From Desulfobulbaceae bacterium (GTDB lineage: Bacteria; Desulfobacterota; Desulfobulbia; Desulfobulbales; Desulfocapsaceae), in assembly GCA_008933635.1 (NCBI GenBank), contig WBUQ01000027.1:1-37743 (forward strand): a DNA stretch of 37,743 nucleotides, given 5' to 3'. The number at the start of each line of letters is the position of its first letter. The first letter of the stretch is position 1. Position numbers and translations under genes: made by a program. Below, piece after piece: positions 9,738 to 19,200 of the stretch. A model generated the notes under the pieces. The model saw only the letters and a program-made list of their open reading frames with translations. It made no database searches and had not been told where the DNA came from.

Positions 9738-9777
9738 AAAAAAAAAGGGACTTGAAGCAGAGTCGCTTGAAGTCCCT
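9738..9777 (-). terminator. Rho-independent terminator of tRNA-fMet
   Basis: On the minus strand, AGGGACTT and AAGTCCCT form an 8-bp stem that continues after a C-C mismatch as AAGC/GCTT, and runs directly into nine T residues. It lies 10 bases after the tRNA 3' end, so the tRNA is a monocistronic transcript. Confidence 0.9.
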
Positions 9778-9786
9778 GGATAGCTG

Positions 9787-9863
<77 letters not shown>

Positions 9864-9875
9864 TTGCGAGGCCCC

Positions 9876-9903
9876 AATATACATCGCGGGCAATGAATGT
9901 CAA
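9876..9903 (-). promoter_or_regulatory. Sigma-70 promoter of tRNA-fMet with GC-rich discriminator
   Basis: On the minus strand, a perfect TTGACA box (9898-9903) is separated by 16 bp from TATATT (9876-9881), followed by a GC-rich stretch GGGGCCTCG before the tRNA 5' end. A G/C-rich discriminator is typical of stable-RNA promoters under stringent control. The predicted start is a few bases upstream of the mature tRNA. Confidence 0.8.
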
Positions 9904-9934
9904 TGGTTAATTTCCACCAGCCTGGGATGAATGT

Positions 9935-10372
9935 TCAGCTCAGGAGTGATTCAAGCTTCAGCGCGATGTCCACCGGCAGGGGTGTCAGCTTGCCCCCTCT
10001 GGTGACCGCGGCGTGGATCGTATAGCCCTTGGCCAGCAGCTGCGGGCGTTCTGCCAGGGGATCATGCCGGCAGATCCGGTAGTTGAAGCGACAGGTCAGT
10101 TTCTTGAGTTCGGCCACCGTGGTTTCGATGACCAGCAGATCGTCGTAGAGGGCCGGAGCCTTGAAGCGTGTGTAACACTCGGTCACCGGCAGGACAATGC
10201 CCATGCGCTCGATATCGCGATAGGAACAGACCCACTCCCGCATCAGTTCAGTCCGGCCGATTTCAAAATAACGCAGGTAGTTGGCATTATAGACGACACC
10301 GGCGGCGTCAGTGTCGCCATAGAGGACGCGGCAGGTGGAGCGATGTATCTTTTTTGATTTTCCTTCGGGCAT
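9935..10372 (-). CDS. Hotdog-fold acyl-CoA thioesterase (YbgC/4-HBT family)
   Basis: The start is placed at the ATG of MPEGKSKK, giving 145 residues; a longer in-frame extension would overlap the upstream gene and encodes Pro/Arg-rich sequence. The active-site segment YGDTDAAGVVYNANYL, with the catalytic Asp of the 4-hydroxybenzoyl-CoA thioesterase type, is near residue 20, followed by YLRYFEIGRTE. Such enzymes hydrolyse acyl-CoA thioesters in the cytosol; YbgC homologues associate with the Tol-Pal locus or lipid metabolism. Here it lies 8 bp after the ApgM-like gene, at the end of the hom operon, with no tol genes nearby. The substrate is unknown. Confidence 0.85.
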   Translation of the reverse strand: MPEGKSKKIHRSTCRVLYGDTDAAGVVYNANYLRYFEIGRTELMREWVCSYRDIERMGIVLPVTECYTRFKAPALYDDLLVIETTVAELKKLTCRFNYRICRHDPLAERPQLLAKGYTIHAAVTRGGKLTPLPVDIALKLESLLS

Positions 10373-10380
10373 CGGGGGGA

Positions 10381-11601
10381 TTACCGTTCGAACAGTTTTT
10401 CGATGAGGAGATGGCCTTGGGCCAGGGCGTTGCCGTGCTGCCGGTCGTGGGCGAGGCACTCCCGTTCCGTGAACCGGCGCTGGGATTTCGGACCTGTGCC
10501 GCGGGAATCGTAGAGCAGGGTGGGGACCGGATCGGAGCTGTGGGTGCGCAGGGCTATGGGGGTGAAGTGGTCCATGGTGACGACGACACGGAAATCAGTG
10601 CCGGCATGCCTCAGGGCGCCGACAATCGGCCTGACGATCCGGCTGTCGAAGTCCTCTATGGCCTGGATCTTGGCGTCTGCAGAGCCCTGATGCCCGGCTT
10701 CGTCCGGGGCCTCGAGATGGACGAAGACGAAATCCTCTCCACCTGCGAGGGCTGCGATGGCTGCATCGGCCTTGCCTTCGTAGTTGGTGTCGAGGTAGCC
10801 GGTTGCCCCGGGGATATCGAGCACCGCTAGTCCGGCGATGACGCCGAGCCCCTTCAGCAGGTCGACGGCGCTGATCATGCTGCCTTTTATCCGGAACCGC
10901 TCTGTCAAAGGAGGGGCGGTCGGCATTTTCCCTTCGCCCCAGAGCCAGATGGCGTTTGCCGGATTTTTGCCGTCGCGGATGCGCTGCCGGTTGACCGGAT
11001 GGGCCTCGAGGGTGGCCGATACCCGTGAGAGCAGGTTCCTCCATTTCACGTCTGCCAGATAGCGCTGCCAGTGGGCGGTGACATCCTTTTCGATCCAGTC
11101 ATGGGGCGGGACGGTGGCCAGCTCGGGGTACTCGCCGCTGACGACGACGAGGTTGCGATAGCTGACGCCCGGGTGGAAATGAAAGGTTTCGTCGGCGCAT
11201 TCCCGCTGCAGGGTGGCGATCAGTTGATGGCCTTCAGCCGTGGTGATGTGTCCGGCGGCGAAATCGACCATGGTGACGCGGTCGCTGTCTCGCCGGTCAA
11301 GGGTGACGAAATTGCAGCGGAATGCCGTCTCGTCGCCCGCCAGGCGAATCCCCATGGCGGCGGCCTCAAGGGGGGCTCTGCCGGTATAGTAGCGTTCCGG
11401 TGCGTAGCCGAGCAGTGACAGGTTGGCGACGTCGCTGCCGGGCGGAAAGCCCTCGGGGACGGTGCGGTTGAGGAAGAGTTCGCCGTTGCGGCAGAGTTCG
11501 TCGATTGCCGGCGTCTCGGCGATCTCCAGCGGCGTCCGGCCGCCGAACTCGGCGAGGGGGTGGTCTCCCATTCCATCGCCGACCAGGATCAGGTATTTCA
11601 T
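10381..11601 (-). CDS. apgM: ApgM-like phosphoglycerate mutase family protein, possible homoserine kinase analogue
   Basis: This 406-residue member of the alkaline-phosphatase superfamily is of the archaeal cofactor-independent phosphoglycerate mutase type. Visible are the metal-binding N-terminus LILVGDGMGDHP, the nucleophile Ser region PPGSDVANLSLLGY, and late metal ligands in HLEAPDEAGHQG and VTMDHFTP. It lies 17 bp downstream of hom. In several Desulfobacterota and Bacteroidetes, apgM-like genes sit with hom or thrC and have been proposed as the functional replacement of homoserine kinase; no classical thrB is seen here. The family is secure. The choice between glycolytic mutase and threonine-pathway kinase role rests on context only. 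Confidence 0.88.
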   Translation of the reverse strand: MKYLILVGDGMGDHPLAEFGGRTPLEIAETPAIDELCRNGELFLNRTVPEGFPPGSDVANLSLLGYAPERYYTGRAPLEAAAMGIRLAGDETAFRCNFVTLDRRDSDRVTMVDFAAGHITTAEGHQLIATLQRECADETFHFHPGVSYRNLVVVSGEYPELATVPPHDWIEKDVTAHWQRYLADVKWRNLLSRVSATLEAHPVNRQRIRDGKNPANAIWLWGEGKMPTAPPLTERFRIKGSMISAVDLLKGLGVIAGLAVLDIPGATGYLDTNYEGKADAAIAALAGGEDFVFVHLEAPDEAGHQGSADAKIQAIEDFDSRIVRPIVGALRHAGTDFRVVVTMDHFTPIALRTHSSDPVPTLLYDSRGTGPKSQRRFTERECLAHDRQHGNALAQGHLLIEKLFER

Positions 11602-11618
11602 CGAATCACGTCCCGTTG

Positions 11619-12923
11619 TTAGTCCTCGTCCAGTATGCGGATCTTGATGGTCGGATCGGTGCAGCAGGCAAGGGCATCGATATCGGTGATCGCCTTTTCG
11701 ACGGCTTCCTCCGAGGCCTGGTGGGAGCGGAAGACGATGTGGACCGGTTCATTGCTCTGCCGGCCCTTCTGCATCACCGACTTGATCGAGATCCCGTGGT
11801 TGCCGAAGATGCCGGAGATGGTCGAGAGCACGCCTGGCTGATCCAGGGCGGTAACCCGGAAATAATAGGGGCAATTCAGGCGGCTCATCGGAGTGATTGT
11901 CGGCTCGCCTATGAATTCGGGCAGATAGGACAGAGCGGGCACCCGGTTGATCGAGCCGGCGATGATATCGCGGCCGATGTCGACAACGTCGGCCGCCACG
12001 GCGCTGCCGGTGGGCATCATTCCGGCGCCCTGTCCGTAGAGCAGCACGTCGCCGACGGTGTCGCCGGTGAACTGGATGGCGTTGAAGGGGCCGTTGATGC
12101 TGGCGAGCATGTGATCGACCGGGACCATGGTCGGATGAACCCGGGCCTCGACATGGTCGCCGTGGTTGCGGCTGATGGCCAAGAGCTTGATGCGGTAGCC
12201 AAACTCGCGGGCGAAGTCGATGTCGATCGGGCGGATGCTGCTGATGCCCTCGACGGTGATATCGTCCAGCTGCACATGCAGGCCGTAGGCGATGGTCATC
12301 AGGATCGCCAGCTTGTGTGCGGTGTCGATGCCCTCGACATCGTAGGTCGGATCGGCTTCGGCGAAACCCATGGTCTGGGCGTCCTTCAGGACGTCGGCAA
12401 AGGCGCTGCCGTGATCGGTCATCTGGGTGAGGATATAATTGGCGGTGCCGTTCATGATGCCCTGGATCGCCTCAATGCGGTTGGCCACCAGGCCTTCCTT
12501 CAGGGCCTTGATCACCGGAATGCCGCCGCCGACGCTGGCCTCGAATCCCACCTCGACCCCTTTGGCCACTGCGGCCTCGAAGATCTCCCTGCCGTGGGTG
12601 GAAAGCAGAGCCTTGTTGGCGGTGACAACGTGTTTGCCGCTGGCGATGGCCTTGAGGATAAAGGTTTTGGCCGGTTCGATGCCGCCGATCAGTTCGACGA
12701 CGATGTCGATGTCCGGGTCGCTGAAGATGTCGTTGGCATCACGCGTGAGCGTCACATCCCGGAAGTGTTCGGGAAGCTGCTCGATATTGATGTCGGCGAC
12801 ACGGGAGAGGATGATGTTGGCGCCGGTCTTGCGACGGAGACGGTCACGCTGCTCGAAAAGGGTCTGGGCAAGTCCGCTGCCAACTGTGCCGAAGCCGATT
12901 ATGCCTACGCGGATGTCATTCAT
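11619..12923 (-). CDS. hom: Homoserine dehydrogenase with C-terminal ACT domain
   Basis: This enzyme reduces aspartate semialdehyde to homoserine with NAD(P)H in the threonine/methionine branch. The 434-residue product has the Rossmann motif VGIIGFGTVGSGL at the N-terminus, VVTANKALLSTHG in the nucleotide-binding domain, the catalytic-domain signature GIMNGTANYILTQM with GFAEADPTYDVEG, and a C-terminal ACT domain (about 350-430) beginning YYFRVTALDQPGVL. The ACT domain suggests allosteric feedback, usually by threonine. It is first in an apparent operon with the ApgM-like gene and the thioesterase. No aspartokinase is fused or adjacent. Confidence 0.96.
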   Translation of the reverse strand: MNDIRVGIIGFGTVGSGLAQTLFEQRDRLRRKTGANIILSRVADINIEQLPEHFRDVTLTRDANDIFSDPDIDIVVELIGGIEPAKTFILKAIASGKHVVTANKALLSTHGREIFEAAVAKGVEVGFEASVGGGIPVIKALKEGLVANRIEAIQGIMNGTANYILTQMTDHGSAFADVLKDAQTMGFAEADPTYDVEGIDTAHKLAILMTIAYGLHVQLDDITVEGISSIRPIDIDFAREFGYRIKLLAISRNHGDHVEARVHPTMVPVDHMLASINGPFNAIQFTGDTVGDVLLYGQGAGMMPTGSAVAADVVDIGRDIIAGSINRVPALSYLPEFIGEPTITPMSRLNCPYYFRVTALDQPGVLSTISGIFGNHGISIKSVMQKGRQSNEPVHIVFRSHQASEEAVEKAITDIDALACCTDPTIKIRILDED

Positions 12924-13297
12924 ATGGTTGTCGATGGAGAAGCTGGGCAGCGAGGTTGTGCCCGAAAGGGTTTCAGAGGGCCGGCAGAACCGTCGTCGAA
13001 GACGGGTAGGCTGTCGGTTTTCCGTTGACTGTAACCGACGAAAATACCCGCTTTATCGGCGAAAGTCAAAATCTTCGGAAGATATTTTTCTCGCCTCGAC
13101 CCTGAGAATCGGCTATATTTCCTGCTTGCGCGATTTTTCGAGATCGCCTCCTCGTTTCGGCTCACGCCGGACAGGCGGGAGGAAGGGGGAAGATTCCACT
13201 CCGTGATGAACGGTGTATGGTTGCTGCAGTTACAGCTGGTGTTGCTTCACGAGCTTTCGGCGATATTTTCAAGATCAAAGGAAAAAGGAGAATGAGT
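12924..13297. other. Divergent intergenic region between hom and adk
   Basis: This 374-bp gap separates hom (minus) from adk (plus) and presumably holds both promoters. A TATATT hexamer at 13114-13119 (plus) could be a -10 box for adk, but no good -35 lies 16-18 bp upstream. The minus-strand open frame at 12920-13165 has no protein-like composition or ribosome-binding site. I see no RNA gene or repeat. Confidence 0.4.
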
Positions 13298-13978
13298 ATG
13301 GGCAAGAATATTCTGGTATTCGGACCGAATGGCAGCGGCAAGGGAACCCAGGGAGCCATTGTGCAGAAGAAATACAGTATTCCGCATATCGAGTCCGGAG
13401 CGATCTTTCGCGAGCACATCGGCGGTGGCACTGAATTGGGAAAGAAGGCAAAGGAATATATCGATCGCGGCGATCTCGTTCCCGATGATATCACCATTCC
13501 GATGATGGTTGCCCGCCTGCAGAAGGACGACTGCAAGGACGGCTGGATTCTTGACGGTTTCCCGCGCTCCAAGGATCAGGCTATTACCCTCGCCAAGACC
13601 CTCGAGGATAACGGCCTGGCCCTCGACTATGTCATCGAGATCGTTCTCGACCGCCAGATCGCCAAGGAGCGTATCATGGGGCGTCGTCTCTGTGTCAACG
13701 ACAACAACCATCCGAACCATATCGCTTTCCCCGCGATCAAACCGGTGGAAAAAGACGGCAAGCTGGTATGCCGTGTCTGTGGCGGCGATCTGAAGACCAG
13801 GCCGGATGATCAGGATGAAGAGGCGATCAACAAGCGTCACAACATCTACTACGACGACAACACCGGTACCATGGCTGCTGTCAATTATTTCAAGCAGGCG
13901 AAAGGGCCGAAAGTGATCTCGGTCGATGGTTCGGCTTCGATCGGCGAAGTGACAGAACTGATCATGAAGGAGCTGTAA
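13298..13978 (+). CDS. adk: Adenylate kinase with SRB-type metal-binding LID
   Basis: Adenylate kinase interconverts AMP + ATP and 2 ADP. The ATG at 13298 lies seven bases after AAAGGAG; the ATG six bases earlier is too close to that site. The P-loop GPNGSGKGTQ, NMP-binding ESGAIFREH, LDGFPRSKDQA, and the LID arginines in GRRLC are present over 226 residues. The LID carries C-x5-H (CVNDNNH) then C-x2-C (CRVC), the pattern described for the Zn/Co/Fe adenylate kinase of Desulfovibrio gigas, here with 19 residues between the His and the third Cys. It is monocistronic, ending at the terminator 14031-14066. Confidence 0.95.
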   Translation: MGKNILVFGPNGSGKGTQGAIVQKKYSIPHIESGAIFREHIGGGTELGKKAKEYIDRGDLVPDDITIPMMVARLQKDDCKDGWILDGFPRSKDQAITLAKTLEDNGLALDYVIEIVLDRQIAKERIMGRRLCVNDNNHPNHIAFPAIKPVEKDGKLVCRVCGGDLKTRPDDQDEEAINKRHNIYYDDNTGTMAAVNYFKQAKGPKVISVDGSASIGEVTELIMKEL

Positions 13979-14030
13979 TTCCGGCGGAGAGTAATTCCGC
14001 ACAGGAAATTATCAGTTGCAGGAAGAGGGA

Positions 14031-14066
14031 AAGGGGGCATGCCTGAGCAGGGATGCCCCCTTTTTT
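14031..14066 (+). terminator. Rho-independent terminator after adk
   Basis: GGGGGCAT and ATGCCCCC form an 8-bp GC-rich stem, extended by flanking AA/TT, around a 12-base loop and followed by TTTTTT (14061-14066). It sits about 50 bases after the adk stop. It also shows that in-frame start codons of the next gene inside this hairpin are unlikely to be used. Confidence 0.9.
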
Positions 14067-14137
14067 GCTCGGTTTTGAATACGAACGGTGGATGGATAGT
14101 GGAACACGCAATCCAAGCCTTGCGATCTGAGTCGGAT

Positions 14138-15700
14138 ATGGAAGAACACACGAAGAAGCACGGACCGGGAAAGGTCTATCTGGTTGGAGCGGGGCCGGGA
14201 GATCCGGGGCTGATTACGGTCCGGGGAAAGCAGCTGCTCGAGCGGGCGGAGGTCGTTATCTATGACTACCTGGCGAGCACGCGGCTGCTCAAGCATATCC
14301 CCAAGGATGCCGAACTGGTCTATGCCGGCAAGAAGGGCGGGGTGCAGCACACCCATACCCAGGAAGAGATCAACCAGATGCTGGTGGATTATGCCATGCA
14401 GGGGAAAATGGTCGTCCGCTTGAAAGGCGGCGATCCGTTCATTTTCGGGCGCGGCGGAGAGGAGGTGCAGCAACTGGCGGCATCGGGCATCCCTTTCGAA
14501 GTCGTCCCTGGTGTCACCTCGGCAACCGCAGCTGCGACCTATGCCGGAATTCCGATAACCCATCGCGATTACACGGCTTCGGTGGCTTTCCTCACCGGTC
14601 ATGAGGATCCTACCAAGGAAAACTCCAACATCGACTGGGCCCGTCTTGCGACCGGGGCAGGAACCCTGGTCGTCTATATGGGCATCAAGAATCTCCCGTT
14701 CATCGTCGACAACCTGATCAAATACGGGCGCGATCCGAAGACCCCTGTCGCTGTTGTCCGCTGGGCTTCCACCCCGGAGCAGGAGTCGGTGGTGGCGACG
14801 CTCGACGAGATTGTCGATGCGGTCAGGGAAAAGGGAATCAAGCCACCGTCACTGATCATCGTCGGCGAGGTGGTCAAACTTCGTGACGCCATCGACTGGT
14901 TCGAGAAGCGGCCGTTGTTCGGCAGGCGGATCATCGTCACCCGGACCCGCGAGCAGGCCAGCGATCTGGTCGCCGGTCTCGAGGAGGCCGGGGCCAACTG
15001 CCTCGAGTATTCAACGATCAATATCCAGCCGACCGATTCATATGATATCCTTGACAGCGAACTGGACCGGCTCAACGAGTACCACTGGATTGTCTTCACC
15101 TCGCTCAATGGTGTCGATTATTTCTTCCGCCGGCTGTATCAACGGGGAATGGATGCCCGTAACCTCAAGGGGCCGGGGATTGCCGTGGTGGGCAAGAGCA
15201 CTGCGGAATTGCTCATGAAATACGGGATCAGGGCTGACCTCGTCCCTGCCGCCTATACCGGGGAGGGACTGGCGGAGAGTCTGCTCGATCAGGGAGTGGA
15301 GGGGCGGAACATCCTCATTCCGCGCGCTGAACACAGCCGTGAGATACTGCCGGAGACGTTGCGCGGTGCCGGTGCCCAGGTGACCATCGCCCCGGTGTAC
15401 AAAAATGTCCCGCCGCAGGGGCGTAAAGATGCCCTGCGGGCGGAACTCGAGACCGGCAAGGTCGACATGGTGACCTTCACCAGCTCCTCAACTGTGAAGA
15501 ATTTTCTGACGATGGTCGATGCGGCCGACCAGCAGGAACTCGAGAAACTCCTTCAAGGCGTCAAGATAGCCGCGATCGGGCCGATAACGGCGAAGACAGT
15601 CACCGATAACGGGCTGAAGGTCGACGTCCAGCCGGCGACGTATACCATTCCGGCCCTGATCAAGGAAATTCTGGACTATTACGCCGCGGCGGGGCAGTAA
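14138..15700 (+). CDS. cobA: Uroporphyrinogen-III C-methyltransferase / uroporphyrinogen-III synthase fusion (CobA-HemD)
   Basis: This bifunctional 520-residue enzyme makes uroporphyrinogen III and methylates it to precorrin-2, the precursor of siroheme and cobalamin. Residues 1-250 are the SAM-dependent methyltransferase: VYLVGAGPGDPGLITVRG, VVRLKGGDPFIFGRGGEE and VVPGVTSATAAATYAGIPITHR are diagnostic. Residues 260-515 are a HemD domain with IIVTRTREQAS, WIVFTSLNGVDYF and the late VTFTSSSTVKNF. Fusions of this order occur in Clostridia and Desulfobacterota. Siroheme is needed by dissimilatory sulfite reductase, fitting dsrC in the same window. The start is uncertain: an in-frame GTG at 14099 is also possible and neither has a strong ribosome-binding site. 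Confidence 0.95.
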   Translation: MEEHTKKHGPGKVYLVGAGPGDPGLITVRGKQLLERAEVVIYDYLASTRLLKHIPKDAELVYAGKKGGVQHTHTQEEINQMLVDYAMQGKMVVRLKGGDPFIFGRGGEEVQQLAASGIPFEVVPGVTSATAAATYAGIPITHRDYTASVAFLTGHEDPTKENSNIDWARLATGAGTLVVYMGIKNLPFIVDNLIKYGRDPKTPVAVVRWASTPEQESVVATLDEIVDAVREKGIKPPSLIIVGEVVKLRDAIDWFEKRPLFGRRIIVTRTREQASDLVAGLEEAGANCLEYSTINIQPTDSYDILDSELDRLNEYHWIVFTSLNGVDYFFRRLYQRGMDARNLKGPGIAVVGKSTAELLMKYGIRADLVPAAYTGEGLAESLLDQGVEGRNILIPRAEHSREILPETLRGAGAQVTIAPVYKNVPPQGRKDALRAELETGKVDMVTFTSSSTVKNFLTMVDAADQQELEKLLQGVKIAAIGPITAKTVTDNGLKVDVQPATYTIPALIKEILDYYAAAGQ

Positions 15701-15736
15701 CGCTTTTCGCGGCCTAGCTGTATGGGGAGGGCCCCG

Positions 15737-16165
15737 GTGCGAGTTCAGGTGATGCTTCCGGAAAATGGCGCGGCGGGACTGATCTGCCTGCATGAACGAG
15801 GGCAGGATGGCTGGGATGAGAATCCTGTCGTTGCCGATGATGAAGAAACCGGCGACTCCTCAGGCCTGTTCTGCCGTGCCTGCGGGTGTCGGATTACCAG
15901 TGATGACCAGCGAATCGCCGTCAACGGTTCGCATACCCACACCTTCTTCAATCCGGACGGCCTGGTCTTCGAATTGGGCTGCTTTGGCCAGGCCCAGGGA
16001 TGTCTGATCGGCAGCCAGGCCAGTACCCTCTTTACCTGGTTTGCCGGATTCGCCTGGCGAACGGTCTCCTGCGCCCGGTGTGGCGCCCATCTCGGCTGGC
16101 GCTTTGAAAGGGGGGACACGGTGTTCTTCAGCCTCATCCTGACTGCTTTGACAGACGGGCGATGA
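15737..16165 (+). CDS. CULT-domain (cereblon-like) zinc protein
   Basis: This is a small protein of 142 residues from a GTG start (15737) placed five bases after GGGGAGGG; the ATG at 15722 lies upstream of that site. After about 40 acidic residues comes a complete CULT domain. The zinc pairs are CRAC and CARC. Between them lies STLFTWFAGFAW, followed by AHLGWRF, which aligns closely with the human cereblon segment holding Trp380, Trp386 and Trp400 of the thalidomide-binding pocket. FFNPDGLVFELGCF is also typical of bacterial members. There is no signal peptide or other domain. The cellular ligand of bacterial CULT proteins is not established. It lies 36 bp after cobA-hemD and is convergent with the SNF2 gene. 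Confidence 0.85.
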   Translation: MRVQVMLPENGAAGLICLHERGQDGWDENPVVADDEETGDSSGLFCRACGCRITSDDQRIAVNGSHTHTFFNPDGLVFELGCFGQAQGCLIGSQASTLFTWFAGFAWRTVSCARCGAHLGWRFERGDTVFFSLILTALTDGR

Positions 16166-16204
16166 ATGGCAGAGGCGGGAGATGGATGGGCGGAGCCGAG
16201 GCGG

Positions 16205-19200
16205 TCAGTTCAATCGGATCAGGTCAAGGAGCTCCTCGGAGCTCATCTTGGCGCTGATGTCGCTTCCTTCCAGCAGGCTGCCGGCCAGGTCGCGTTTTTC
16301 CTGGTGCAGTCTGACAATCTTTTCCTCAATTGAATTCTTGCAGACCAGCCGGTAGATTGTCACCGGCCGGGTCTGGCCGATACGGTGGGCACGGTCGGAG
16401 GCCTGGTCTTCGATGGCGGGATTCCACCAGGGATCCATATGGATGACATAGTCGGCGGCGGTCAAATTGAGACCGAGGCCGCCGGCTTTCAGGCTGATCA
16501 GGAACAGGTCGCCCTGGCCCGCCTGAAAGGCCTCCACCCGCTCCTGCCGCTGCCGGGAACTGGTACTCCCGTCCAGGTACTGGTACGAAATCTTTTCCTT
16601 GTCGAGATGCTCCCTGATGATCTGGAGATGGCCGATGAACTGGCTGAACACCAGTACCTTGTGGCGGCTTTCGATCAGTTCCTCGATAAGCTCCGAAAAG
16701 ACCTTCAGCTTTGAACTGACAATCCGGCTGTTCGGATCGAGAAGTCGCGGGCTGCAGCAGGCCTGACGCAATTTCATGATCTCGGTCAGTATCTGCAGGT
16801 GCCTTTTCTTTTTGTCCTTGTTGTTATCCAGGATCTCGAGCGCATTCTGGCGCAGGGCCTCATAGAAATGAGACTCGTACTCGCTCATTTCAACTTCGAG
16901 CGTCATTTCCGTGCGCGAGGGCAGCTCATCGAGGACCTCCGATTTGATGCGACGGAGGATGAAGGGCCGTATCAGTTTTTTCAGTTTCAGGCGCGCTTCC
17001 CGATCCTGGTACCGTTCGATCGGGATGGCAAAACGCTCATTGAAGCTGTTGACCGATCCAAGGAAGCCCGGGTTGATGAAATTGAAGAGGTTCCACAGTT
17101 CGCCCAGGTGATTCTCGATCGGGGTGCCGGTGGTGATCAGTTTGAATTCTGCCTTGAGGGACATCGCCGCCTTCGAGCGTTTGGTAGCAGCGTTTTTGAT
17201 AGCCTGGGCTTCGTCGAGGATAACGGCCTGCCAGGAGACGGTGGAGAGCAGATCCATTTCCTGCTGGAGCATGGTGTAGGTGGTGATCACCAGATCAAAC
17301 GGTCCGAGTTCGCTGATCACGACTGAACGGTCCTTGCTGTTCAGGGTCCTGATCTGCAGGGTCGGGGTAAAACGGGTGACCTCGGATTGCCAGTTGGTGG
17401 AAACCGATGTCGGAGCTACCACCAGGGAAGGCCCGTCGGCGGCGAAGCGGAGGATGATGGCCAGCGATTGCAGGGTCTTGCCGAGGCCCATATCATCGGC
17501 CAGGCATCCCCCGACGCCCCATTGGGCCAGACGGGCCAGCCAGTAGAAGCCTTCCTTCTGATAGTCGCGCAGCTCGGCCTGCAGGGTCGAAGGCACTTCC
17601 GGCTGAAAATCGCCACTGGCGCGGATTTTCTGCAACAACCGCTTCCAGCCGCTATCGACGCTGGAAGCGGTATGATTGATCAGGTCTTCCAGCGGCAGGG
17701 CGGCGAGAGGATGCAGTAGCAGTTCCTCGTCATCGAATCCGTTCGCGTAGATATTCAGGTCCTCGAGGCGCTTTTTGAATTCCTGGGTGAGGGCAACGAA
17801 CTGTCCGGATCCGATCTCGACGAAGCGGCCGGGGGAGGACTTGATCGTTGCCAGCAGATCCTTGAGGCGGATGACATGATCCTGGTCGAGCCGCAGGCTG
17901 CCGTCTATGGCCAGCCAGTTCTGGCGGTTTGTCCGGACCTTGAGATTGAGATTCTCAAACGATGCCTGGTAGGCGATGGACAGTTTTTCTCCCTCCGGCC
18001 ACTCGATTACCACCTTGTCCCGGATAGCCTGCAGTTCAATCAGGGCCTGGAGGCAGTCCTCCGGGTCCTGCAGGTGCCACTCCCTGTCCGTTTCACGCTC
18101 CATATCGATTGCGAGGTCAAGGATGGGACAGAGCTCTTCGACATCACGGGCTTTTTCCTCCTCCAGAGCAAGGTTTCGCTTCGTCTGCATCCTCCGGCCG
18201 TGGATCTCGGTCATGATGTTCTCGACTCCCTGGCCGGGTTTGAGATAGTGCATGCCGTCGGGGAAGGGCTTGACGAACATCTCGAGCCGGAAGCCGGTGC
18301 CGTAGGGGAGGAGGTGCATATATATGGTCGAATCTGCTTCGACGAACTCGATGTCGCTCTCTCTTCCAGCGGCCCGATCCCCGGCTATGGCGGAGTGAAC
18401 AGTCATGAACGATGAGCTGTTGCCGATCAGTTTGATGACATGCTCACTTGCCGATATCGGCACCAGCAGTCCTTCCTTGCCAATCTGTCGCGCAATTTCA
18501 CGGTGCTTGTCGCTGATGCTGATAATCCTGATGCGGCTGGGTGTTTCCTGAAATACCGAATAGTTATCGGCACCGATCGGCTGAGCGAAACGGATCAGCA
18601 GGTTCTGGCCCTTTTCCTCGATCAGCAGTTCAGGCTCGCCGGCGATGAATTCGACCGGTGTCGACGGTGATTTGGCGAGAAACAGCTGCGGATGTCCGAT
18701 CATTGCCATCAGGGCCTTTTCCTGGCTGAACTGGAAGCTGACACTGTTCGTCTCAGGATTGTGCAGGCGTTTGATCGCGGCGCAGATCTTGCGGTCCTTG
18801 GGAGTAAGGTAGCTGAGTTTGCCCTGGTACAGCCTGGCCAGTGAGATCGGACGCCCTTTTCCCCATCCGCCGGGGAGGCTCAGTTTCTGCTCTCGCGGCA
18901 TGATCGAGATACTGTCGCCATCCAAATCGATCATCCAGACTAACCGGGTCTTTTCCTGTGATGCGGCATCCTCGTCAGTCGAGGTAATGTTTATCAGCGC
19001 CTGAAGGGCACGTTTCCATGGTTCTTCCGGTTCAAAGAGCGGCAGGATTCTGCTTAAGCCGATCTGTGCCCGCAGTTCCTCATAGTCAGTCCGGAAAGGT
19101 GCCGGGTCGGCGTGCAGTTTCGCGAGAATTTCGCAGTAGATGGCGGCAAACAGGGAGTAGCCGCTTTCTCTGGCCCTGGTGTAGCCGTCAATGATTTCCT

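Noticed and set aside
11505-13028. 507-codon plus-strand open frame opposite hom and the ApgM-like gene
   Set aside because: It is antisense to two clearly conserved enzymes and its composition (Gly, Asp, His, Val rich) is that of a high-GC shadow frame.
12920-13165. 81-codon minus-strand frame in the hom-adk gap
   Set aside because: It overlaps the hom start, and its Ser/Arg/Pro-rich sequence and lack of a ribosome-binding site do not support a gene.
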